This document shows positions 27,001 to 39,000 of a DNA stretch of 64,000 nucleotides, piece by piece. Source of the stretch: Ctena decussata (Eukaryota; Mollusca; Bivalvia; Lucinida; Lucinidae); assembly GCA_963989385.1 (NCBI GenBank), contig OZ022500.1:113191842-113255841 (forward strand). The letters are read 5' to 3'. Made by a program: the position numbers and the translations under genes. Under the pieces are notes generated by a model, which was given only the letters and a program-made list of their open reading frames with translations, did no database searches and was not told the origin of the DNA. Numbering within the stretch: the stretch's first letter is position 1; every line of letters starts with the position of its first letter.

Positions 27001-30000
27001 TTTGCATCAAAGTTTCAAATTATGTTGGTCTTATTTTCCCAAAATACCTGCTCATTTTTGACTAAGTGTACAGGTCACAGACTTACACAGTAACAAATTT
27101 GAATTAACATTTGTATTAAACTTTTGTGTTAAAGGTAGGTTCCTGTACTTTGGAATGCATCATAATTTTGATGATCTTTCATCCAAGTTGTTGGAAAGCA
27201 CTTATAAAAGGGATTGAATAAGTTTCACTAAAAGGTGTAAGTCATAAAAATATTAGAAAAGTTGTTTTGCAAGGGATTTCCTAACTCTGCTTCGCACACC
27301 AGTTAGCGCTATTTTTAGTTCGCGCCAAAAATAGATAACGCAGCTGACATCATGCTGCATTGCATTTTGGGATAGTTTTAACCCAGCCGCCATGCCAGGA
27401 CCTCTAGGAGATCTCACATGGCAAGGGAAAATTGACCTTTGGAGAATGGCATCAGAAATCACTCACTTATAGACATGATAAACATAGTTATTTTTAGAAC
27501 TGGAATTCCAACGAAAGAAAATAAACAAAAAGGGAAAACGACTTTTTTCTTCAACATCTGACGAGTTTCTCAGTGGCAACAAATTCAGAAAAATAAGAGA
27601 ATTCAATATTGCTCAGAAAAAGACGAAATTATTTTGTGGACATAATTGTTATCGCTAGTCCAGGAACCTACCTTTAATTAAGTTTGTATACTTTTGGTGA
27701 TGACACAATATTTTGGGTAATTATACCCCCGGTATACAAAGTATATAGGGGGTATATAGTTTTTGGTCTTTCCGTTAATATGTTTGTGTGTGTGTGTGTG
27801 TGTGTGTTAACATTTTTTCTGTCACAGATTTCTCAGGAACCACTAAAGCTAGGACTTTGAAATTTGGTACAAACGTTGGGTAGGACTAGTTGTACCGTGT
27901 AAGAGAGAATCAGCCTTCTCCTGCTTTTCAGTCCCTTTGTTTATCCATTTTTTCTTTCTCTCCAATTAATTTATTGTCACAGATTTCTCAGGAACCGCTA
28001 TATCTAGGACTTTGAAATGTGGTACAGACGTTGGGTATGACTAGTTGTACCGTGTAAGAGAGAATCAGCCTTCTCCTGCTTATCAGTCCATTTGTTTGTC
28101 CATTTTTTCTTTCTCTCCAATTAAATTTCTGTCACAGATTTCTCAGGAACCACTAAAGCTAGGACTTTGAAATTTGATACAACCATTGGATATGACTAGT
28201 TGTACAGTGTAAGAGAGATTCAGCCTTCTCCTGCTTATCAGTCCCTTTGTTTATCCATTTTTTCTTTCTCTCCAATTAATTTTTTGTCCCAGATTTCTCA
28301 GGAACTGCTATATCTAGGACTTTGAAATATGGTATAAACGTTGGGTATGACTAGTTGTACTGTGTAAGAGGGAATCAGCCTTCTCCTGCTTATCAGTCCC
28401 CCTGTTTGTCCATTTTTTCTTTCTCTCCAATTAAATTTTTGTCACAGATTTCTCAGGAACCTCTACAGCCTGGACTTTCAAATTTTGTATAAACCTTGGG
28501 TATGACTAGTTGTACTGTGTAAGAGGGAATCAGCCTTCTTCTGCTTATCAGTCCCCCTGTTTGTCCATTTTTTCTTTCTCTCCAATTAAATTTTTGTCAC
28601 AGATTTCTCAGGAACCTCCACAGCCAGGACTTTCAAATTTTGTATAAACCTTGGGTATGACTAGTTGTACTGTGTAAGAGAGAATCAGCCTTCTCCTGCT
28701 TATCAGTCCCTTTGTTTGTCCATTTTTTCTTTCTCTCCAATTAAATTTTTGTCACAGACTTCTCAGGAACCACTAAAGCTAGGACTTTGAAATTTGGTAC
28801 AAACATTGGGTATGACTAGTTGTACCATGTAAGAGAGAATCAGCCTCTTCCTGCTTATCAGTCCATTTGTTTGTCCATTTTTGTCTCGCCTGCGAAGCAG
28901 AGGCGAGACATAGGTATTGCTTTTCCGGTGTCGGCGGCGGCGGCGGCGTCGGCGTAAACTTTTGTCGAGTTTTTGCGTTTAGGTCATTTTCTCAGAAACT
29001 ATAAGGCCTAGAGCCATGAAACTTGGCTCATGCATACATCTGGAAGAGTAGATCTCAAAGCCATCATCGATATTGAGTCTTGACCTACATGTCACGGTTG
29101 ACTGACTTTGCAAGTTTTTGTTGAGTTTTTGCGTTTAGGTCATTTTCTCAGAAACTATAAGGCCTAGAGCCATGAAACTTGGTTCATGCATACATCTGGA
29201 AGAGTAGATCTCAAAGCCATCATCAATATTGAGTCTTGACCTACATGTCATGGTTGACTGACTTTGCAAGTTTTTGTCGAGTTTTTGCGTTTAGGTCATT
29301 TTCTCAGAAGCTATAAGGCCTAGAGCTATGAAACTTGGTTCATGCATACATCTGGAAGAGTAGATCTCAAAGCCATCATCAATATTGAGTCTTGACCTAC
29401 ATGTCATGGTTGACTGACTTTGCAAGTTTTTGTCGAGTTTTTGCGTTTAGGTCATTTTCTCAGAAACTATAAGGCCTAGAGCCATGAAACTTGGTTCATG
29501 GGTACGTCTGGAAGAGTAAATCTCAAAGTCATCATCAATATTTAGTCTTGACCTACATTTTACGGTTGACTGACTTTGCAATTTTGGTCGCATTTAGGTC
29601 TGTTTCTCTGAAACTATAAGGGCTAGAGCCATGAAACTTGGGTCATGCATTAATCTAGGAGAGAAGAGCTCAAAGTCATCGTCAATATTGAGTCTTGACC
29701 TACATTTTATGGTTGACTGACTTTGAGTCTTGACCTACATTTTATGGTTGACTGACTTTGCAATGGTTTTTAGAGTTTACAAGTTTTGGTCTGTTTCTCA
29801 GAAATTATTAGGGCTAGAGCCAAGAAACTTGGTTCATGCATACATCTTTGCTGATTGAGCTCTGTTTTTGTGACAAAGCGCTAGCAGGCAAGACACCGCA
29901 TTCCGCGGAATTCTTGTTTCTTTCTCTCCAAGTAAATTTTTGTCGCAGATTTCTCAGGAGCTACTACCGCTAGGACTTTGAAATTCGGTACAAATGTTGG

Positions 30001-33000
30001 GTGTGACTAGTTGTACTGTGTAAGAGAGAATCAGCCTCTTCCTCTTATCATTCCCTTTGTTTGTCCATTTTTTCTTTCTCTCCAATTAAATTATTGTCAC
30101 AGATTTCTCAGGAACTGCTTCAGCTAGGATTTTGATATTTTGTAGAAACATTGGGTATGACTAGTTGTTTCATGTGAGAGAGAATCAGCCTCTTCCTGCT
30201 TATCATTCTCTTTGTTTGTCCATTTTTTCTTTCTCTCCAATAAAATTTCTGTCAAAGATTTCTTAGGAACCACTTTAGCTAGGATTTTGAAATTTTGTTC
30301 AAACGTTGTGTATGACAAGTTGTACTGTGTAAGAGAGAATCAGCCTCCTCCTGCTTTTCATTCCCTTTGTTTGTCCATTTTTTCTTTCTCTCCAATAACT
30401 TTTTGTCACAGATTTCTCTGTTCTCATGAGAGCCACAGTCTTCAAATTTTGTATACATCTTGAGAATGGCCATATATATTGGTGGGAAGAAAATCAAGAT
30501 GCTAAGATTTATTTTGGCCTTCTTTTTCTTTTTTTCTTTTTCCCATCTCTCACTCCAATGCAATAAATGGGAAAATTTATGGAAAAAAAATTCTCAGATT
30601 GCTATGTTATTAGGTTTACATCTAGCTTTAAACTGATTAGTTGACATCATTGGGATGCTGCTGCTGACTTTAGGTCAAGGTCGCAGGCATAGAAGTTTAT
30701 GTAAACTTACGTTGAAATTTTGTGTTAAATTTGTATATTTTTTTGATAACATAATTTGCATTTATTTTAATGGAACCTTTTGGTGTTTGTTTATAGGCCT
30801 TTCACTGGATTTGTAATAGATTGTCCATCTGTCTGTCTGTTAGTTAACATTTGCTTGTATTAAATGTGTTTTTATTTTGCGGTGGCGCTGGCCGGGGGTA
30901 TACGTGAGCCCCTGCTCACATGCTCTAGTTAAGTTAGCAGGTTGCATTCTGTAGAATATGTTGTGGTTAAAAAATATATTTTAATGGTCTATGGAAGTCA
31001 ATTCTAATTAAAGCTTACATTTAATTACAGATGATGGCTCTACAGATTACATGTCCATAGAAACTGTATTTGAAAGTGGCAACATATTGATTGGTGAAGC
31101 TCCTGTTGACAGTCTGGCAGAGTGTGCACTATCATGTCTACAGGAACCGGCCTGTGTTGCAACCAGCACTTCCCCACAGCAGGGTAATGGAGGAGGTCTG
31201 ACCTGTAATCTCTACTCTTCACTGAACACCAATACAGAGGAAGAGAGCACACTGTTAAAGAAGATGCAACAATGTAAGTGAGGTGATTTATCAGAATTTT
31301 TTGTAGATATGGGTTTTTTTGAAGGGAAGTCACTGTAGCACCAAAAATCGTTTCCTTGATTCTTGAATCCCTTCTCATAGGAAGCTGCTCTTAAAGAAAC
31401 AATGTACTCTTGTCTGAGCATTTTTTCCCTTTAACCCTAAAGCACCAGACTAGAATAGTTGAATTTGAAAACAGGGTAGATCCAGATGAAGTGGCTCATA
31501 ATGAGCCACCTCATCTGGGTCTACCCTATTTGCCCTCTAGTCTTTGAATTATCAGTATTATATAGCTAAGGCAAAATATTTTTAGAAATTTTGCAGATGT
31601 AAATTTTGTGTTCAGCTGTTTTGGTGCTTTAAGGCTATAATACGGGAGACTTACACTTCTTGGTTAGTGATCTGTCTTGTAGGTGTATCTGCCATAGCAA
31701 CTTAATCCTCATACTTTTCAGTGGATCTAGTCAACCAGAATTGTTGGTTCTCAGCTTGGCAAGGATTTTCCATGTCAGGAGACACTCTTGATACAAAGTC
31801 TGAGTCGAGTACCAGAGAATGTCAAGAGCTTTGTCAGAAAGAGTCACAGTGTCATTTTGCAGCTCTTCATCAAGATGAGACTTGTTATCTCTATCCTCAG
31901 TCTGCAGAATTGTTTATAGCTTCTTTGTCATCTTTTACTGTCTGGGAAAAACATTGTTATGATGGTAAGTGTAAAATGTTAACCCTTAATGCGACAAAAA
32001 GCAGACGACAAAATTTACATCTGCAGAATTTCAAAAAAAATTTCGCCCAAGCGATATCATATTGAGAATTCGAACACTAGAGGGCAAACAGTGTAGATTC
32101 AGATGAGGTGGCTCATGATGAGCCACCTCATCTGAATCTACACTGTTTGCAAATTTAACTATTTTAATTTTTCTCGCTTTAAGGGTTAAATAGCTTTCTC
32201 CTAGTTGCAAATGGAAGGTTTTTGTGAAATTTACAAGGTACACCAGCTGATTCTTTGCAGTCTCACTCTATAAAATTCATGATATTGTTTTTTTGGAAAA
32301 GTAAACCACTGTCAGGGCATTAACCCTAGACTGGATGAGATTTAACAGAAAATCAGCTGTTGGAGCATACATTTCTGCCTCAGAGCTATTCACGGGCAAA
32401 CAGTTAATCCTTAGTGTATAAGAATATCTAATAAATGAGAAAAGTTGCTTTACAGCTTGTGTGAACCCATGCAAACAGATCAATCCAGTTTCAATAGAAT
32501 CCATACATTATTGATGTGAACAGAGAATGCTTTGATCAGGCTGCACATGCAGGCTGATCTTTGACTTCACTGTAGACACATTAGCTCTTTAAATGGTTCA
32601 TATAATTTCAGAGTGCTCAACAAGACCAGTGCAGGGATACTGTGGTGGTGAAAACCTTGACAAAGTCTTCTCCATCCGCTCAGTGGAGGAGTGTTCTGAT
32701 TGGTGCATCAGAGATGCCAGCTGCCGTGGAGCATGTGTGGAAGTGACATCGGATACTGAAGTGACATGTAAACTGTACAAGGACAAAACCAAGCAGGATA
32801 TGTTGGACGATAAATACTTCTTCATAGAGAAAACCTGTCAGAGCTGTAAGTTAACCCATTCCATTCAGGATACCCCTTTAGGGGTATCTTGGCAAACAGT
32901 TTTGATCCAGATCAGGCCCCACAAATGAGGGGCCTGATCTGAGATCCAAACTGTTTGCTGCCTAGACATCATTTCTACAAGAGTTAGTTAGACCAATATT

Positions 33001-36000
33001 GTCAAATATTCTTGATTTTTTATTCAGACAACAATTTCAGCAGACGACAAAAACTACCCAGAATGCATTGGGTTAAGAGGTTTAGATGAGGGTTTTGGCT
33101 GAAATGTACCTAGTAAAAGTGAGACATAGGTATTGCTTTTCTGGCATCAAGTTCTCTCGTTTCGGTTTGTTTCTATAGAGCTGTAAGACCTAACCATGAT
33201 TTTCTGAGTTAGCACTGTTGCCATAGAACATTCAGGTTAGGGTCATGAAACTTGTGTCATATTTACATCTGGAAGAGGAAATGGAATCCCACACTAACCA
33301 TTAGAATTAGGTCTTGAACTGTATTTCAGAGCTACTGTACCTTCAAACTTTGCTTAATGATTTCAGTTTGAGCGCTGTTTCTGTAGAACTATTAGGGCTA
33401 GAGTTATGAAACTTGGGTCTTGCTTACATTTGGAAGAGGGAAGCGTAAAAGCCATCATAATTAGGTCTTGACCTATATTTTATGCTTTACTGATTTTTCA
33501 AAATTTGTGTAATATCAAAATCTAGTTAAGTTTTGTTTCTTGCAAACTATAAGGAAGTTGGATCCTGCTTGCATCTGCTAGAGGGAGGCTTGAATCCCTG
33601 ATCACTATAAGGTCATGACTTATATTTTGTGTTCATGGACTTGTCAGATGAACCCAAAAAAAAAATCTGGGTTCGAGGTTATAAAACTTGAGTACATTCT
33701 CAAACTCAAAATAAAGCACACTGATTGGCTGCTTCTGAGTTTCCTCGGAAGCAGCCAATCAGTGTGCTTTATTTTGAGTTTGAGAATGTACTCAAGTTTT
33801 ATAACCTCTGGGCCAGAATATTCTATATTATAGATCAGCCAAGATGTGTGAAAACAACATACAATGATGTATTTGGAGGAGATGAAATATACAAGGCTTC
33901 TAAAGTCACAAGTCAACAAGAATGTGAGGAAACTTGCGATAAAGATCCATCCTGTTCTGCAGTGTCACATATTATGGAGGGCCTGGAACAATGGTGTGGG
34001 CTATACAAAACTGGGCAAACAGAGGCCGTCAGAAATACTAACAGTGTTCTCATTGACTTCACTTGCAAAAAAGGTATACAAGGTCTATGAGCATGTAACG
34101 GCATCAGATAGCATTACACATACAACAATTGTCACAATGTGAGGAATAATAGGGTAGCATAATTGTATTATGGTGTTCAGTTTCAGTACATGAACAGTCA
34201 ACCCTCGATATCTCGATGTTGAAATTCAGCTCAAACTACTGATATCTCAAAATAAATTTTGGAACCAGAAAATTTACTTTGAGATACCAGTAGTTTGAGA
34301 TAAAAGGAGTTTAAATGTGAATAGTATTGTGTCCAAACCTTATTCTTTGATATATTAAGAAGGTTCTTTGAAATATCAGTGTTTGAAATAACAAGAGTCA
34401 GTGAGAGTACAAAACTGATAAAATACTTCCATGTATTGCATACAGGCACAAATAAATTGCTTAGGAAGTCACACTTTTGAATTTTATGTCTATTGTAGCT
34501 TTTGGTAATATTCATAAAATCTGGTTCTATATGTCTTGCTGTTTCAGAATCTGAGCTTTCCTGTTCACTGTCCAACATGGGTCAGAAGAGTGGGGGACAG
34601 GCTGCCTTCAGGACCTATTTTACCCCTGGTTCCAGTGATGGCTGTGAAGAGGCCTGTCTCCATGACTACCGCTGTGACTATGTAGAATATTACTACAATG
34701 GCAGTGGATACATTTGTAATATGTTCACCACCGAAGAGGTTCAGATTTCTAATCTTGGTGGATATACCCTGTTTGTGAAAGCTTGCTCTTTAGGTATGCT
34801 TGACATGTCATAACTACCCTACTTATGGGGGAAGCTATTACCAAATTATGAGGTCACCTGTACTGAAGTACAGAAAGCGCTATTGTTGTCACCTTGGCAT
34901 CAGCATTGGCATCAGCACAGAATGGTTTGTTCAAAGTTTTTATGTGATGACCATGAGGCTGTCAGGTGACCTATCCTGTACACAGAGAAATCTTGTTGCA
35001 GTTGCCCTGAGATTTAAACTAGCTGATTTTGCTGTCTGGTCAATGTGGCTAAATAGTGCAGAATCTGATCAGAATGCTTTTAAGAGTGGTCAGATGTGGG
35101 CTACATGATTTGCTTGGGCTTTTCTGTCCTAGTATTTTGGGTTATTATGATATAAGAGACAAATGTAGATTGAGAGATGTTACGATGATAGCTGTGGGGT
35201 AAAGGTGAAAAATTGGGGAGGAAAAAAAAAAAAGGACTAATTTCTGAGATGTATGTGGCATTAGTTTGGTAGATAACCTGGCATATGCATTAGCGGTGAA
35301 ATGGTTTGGAGGAGATGGCCCTGGTAGTGTGGAAGAGTGCTTTAGTCTCACCAGAACCAGTATTTACAGGTAAAAATGTATTTATATGCCTCATGACCCC
35401 TTACTCTGTTAGTTCCTTGCATGACTTTGCCATCTTTTAATTAGTTTAGACGAGTTCATCTTTCTGTTCTATCAGGGACCTTGCTATAAAACTGTTGTCT
35501 GAGGAACCAGCCGTGTAGGCTTTGTTATCTATTTTAGGAAGGGCTGGGTCAAAACTGTTTGTTTGGTCATTTCTGTCCAAATAAGAATCTCAAGTTAGGT
35601 TTGTGCTGTTAATGAAGACATGAGTTTGTTATATTTTTCAGTGCCCCAACCTTGCAGATTTGAAGTTGAACAGTATGGTGTGTATGGTGGAGACAGTCCA
35701 GATACTGTAACCTCAGAAGAGAGTGTGGAGTCCTGTCTTAACCAGTGTCTGATGGAGGCCACCTGTGTCTATGTTAGTTACCTTCTCAACCAAGATTGTA
35801 TGCTGTATTCCTCAGTAACAACAATGTCACAACAAGAGGGAGCTATTACTTACATAAGAACATGCTCAGCAGGTAGGTTCAATTAATTTTAAAACTATTG
35901 TTGAATTTAAAAGAACGAAAAGAAAAGAAAACCATTTTCCATGCATACAAATTCTTTAGAGCTGGTAAGGATAGGTGGAGGCATTAAAAAGAAGACATGA

Positions 36001-39000
36001 CTTTCTGCTTGTGAGCTAACAATTTATAATACAGGCACATGAAGTACACAAGTGGGCATGTTGCTTTTGTCATTCTGACAGTTTGGTCATCCATTTCAAC
36101 TTTGTTGATTTATAGATTCAGTGAATCCTTGTAGAGGAAGAGTATATCGAGGATTGGATGGGGGCTCTTCAACTGCTAGTTCTCTGACAGCCCAGGATGA
36201 GCAGGAATGCTGGGATACATGTATGACTGACGCAAGCTGTATTGGTGCTAGTTACGTCACTACCAGTCCTAACTGCCGCATCCATTGGTTGACAGTCACA
36301 CCCAGATCAAATTACCAGAATAGTTTCTTCTTAAAGACTTGTGATCAGTGTAAGTCTGTAGTCCTCTTTTTGTACTAGTCAGGTAAATTTGTTATTTTTG
36401 TAGAGTCAAACATTTGCTAAAACATCCTTTTAAAACTGTCATTTGTCCGTTATGACAGGGTTCTGAGACTCTCTCTGTCCCATTCCCAGTCTTAATGTAC
36501 CATAAAACAAAATACAGTCAGCTCTCGATATCTCAGTCAAAGTTCATCCCAAACTACTGATATCTCAAAGTAAATTTTCTGGTTCCAGAAAATTTACTTT
36601 GAGATATCAGTAGTTTGAGATAACAGGTATTGAAATGGAAATAGGAAATGTATCAGACCTACATTCTTTGATATGACATAATTTGAGATATCAGTGTTCG
36701 AGATATCAAGAGTTGACTGTAGTTGAATTACCAGGCAGCACAGATCCAGATGCAGCTCATTATGAGTTGTAAGGTAGTTTTTCACATTCTAAAACAATTG
36801 CAGAAATCTAGATCCATCTTCCAAATTAACCATGGCCCAGTTGTTCAAAGCATCATTAGCGTAATGAGCTTGTTTAGAGGTCAACTCGTTAAGTGTTTTG
36901 TTTCACTTTATAACCAAATACACTGATATTTGCCGGGCCGGGTAGCGCAATCGGTAGGGCACCTGACTCGTAAGTCAGAGGTCCTGGGTTCGAATCCCGG
37001 TCTGGCCACATACTTTCGTTTCTCCTTCCGCTGATTCAAGAAGGGCAGTTGTCAGTTACTGGCGAAAGTATGTGCACTTAGTACTGGTTAACCGCTTAGG
37101 AGGTCTAAGCCTGCCCAGGGATAGTGTGGTTAGGTTAACTGACCGTCCCAACATGACCTTAGTTGTTTACCGTGGACGTTAAGCATCAAATCAACCAACC
37201 AACCAACACTGATATTTAATATTTTTTTGTTGAAAAAATGAGAGAAGCTTTTGCAGTGCAAACGCTTCTCACATTTTTTCAACCAAAAATGTAGGTGTAT
37301 TTGAGATATTAAAGTTTGAAATTTTAACGAAATGGTAACTAATGACGTCTTTAGTTTTGAACAACTGGGCTCAGATCTCTAGATATATCTTGCCCCTCAA
37401 AAATAACCCCAAAACTTCAGATCCATCTCATAAGGCAGGTCTAGAATTTTGGGGTTGTGTTGGAGGGGTAGATGGCCATCTAAGAACTGAATAAATATCT
37501 AGATCCATCTTTAAAGATGGACTGAGATTGTTTGGGTTGTTTTGGAAGAGAATTGCCCTGTCTTTTAGCCTAATTAATGCAGCATGATTTCTTTCTCCAG
37601 CTTGCAAGTTGACCATTGAGAAGGATACCCATGGAGGCAGACTGACTTACAAGTACATTCCTGTGACCTCAAGTGCAGCATGCGGAGTGAGGTGCCTGGA
37701 GGATGGTCAGTGTGTGGCAGTTACCTTGACAATGGTTGGCATTCAGTACATGTGTCTACTGTACAAGGAGGGAATGTTGGAAAGAACAGAACATATTGGT
37801 AGTGTGTTAATGACCAAGACTTGTGAAGAAGGTAAAAAAAGTCAGTTGTCAATTTTTTTTCTGATTGAAGCTGGATCATGAGAAAACCATGTAGGCAAGG
37901 CTTCAGTTGTTCATAACTGCCACTAACAACATAGTTAGTTAACAAGACATCATGTTTTCAAACATATTGTTGGCAAAAACACAACCATTTTTTGCAAAAA
38001 CTGTGTGAGTAAAGTTTGCAGTTCAAAAGCTCCTCACAATTTTTCAGCAAAAAATATTAGCACACTTGGTTTTATATGTACCAGGGGCCGAATTTATAAA
38101 ACGACTTAAGTCGTTGCTATGCTGTTACTAAGGCAAAATTTCTATGAAGGAGATTCCCTACAACTATGAAATTTGCTCTGGAGGAACAGTCTTTTTCAGA
38201 CTGCTCCTCCAGAGCAAATTTCATAGTTGTAGGAAATCTCCTTCATAGAAATTAAGCCTTAGCAACAGCATAGCAACGACTTAAGTGCTTTTATAAATAC
38301 GACCCCAGATGATTTAGCAAATCCTTAACAAGCAACTTCATGAGGTAATTATGCTGTCAACAACTGGGCCTGAGTCATTTTCTGTGAGTGTTGTTTGCAT
38401 AAAGCGAGCTATGCACTTCAGGGCATGGCCTTACGTGATTTGAAAAAATAAGAATGCAGATGTTTTGACTGGAATTCACCTTTGTATAGGCTTGTTTGGG
38501 TATGCTAAATTAGATACTATTGTTACAAATCTGAAGGTCTTGGTTTGAGTTTATGAGTAGACTCTATTTAGGAGGGGCTTCCTTGTGTCCAGGTAAGCAA
38601 ATTGGAGGTAAAAAAAAGTTTCTCTTGTTAAAAACGGTGGAGAAACATGAAGTCTTACCAAGTCACCATTAATTTCTGCCATTTATGCAGTCTGCTAACA
38701 ATAACTCTTTCTTTTAGTGGATATTGACAGAAGATGTATAATGACCTCAGAAGAGAACTTGTATGGTGGCAATGAGATGTCACATGGCTTTGTGGCTGCC
38801 AGTAAAGATCATTGTGAAGGGGCATGTCAGCATGATCCAGAATGTGTTGCTCCCAGCTTTGTTGACCTGCCTTACTTTGGCTACTGCCAACACCACAGCA
38901 TTGCAGGGTACCAGCCTAGGCTGGCATACAGCAGTTCCTCAGGCACCAAAGCTTGCCTGCCAGGTAAGTTAAGCTTTAAAATTTCCAGAGCTCCAGATAA

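Noticed and set aside
27826..28880. CRISPR-like regularly spaced repeats
   Set aside because: The whole 155 bp unit repeats; there are no unique spacers, and the context is a eukaryotic transposable element.
36932..37008. Functional tRNA-Thr (CGT) gene
   Set aside because: The anticodon arm leaves a 6-base loop, and the sequence continues into a SINE body with flanking target duplications, so it is the head of a retroposon.
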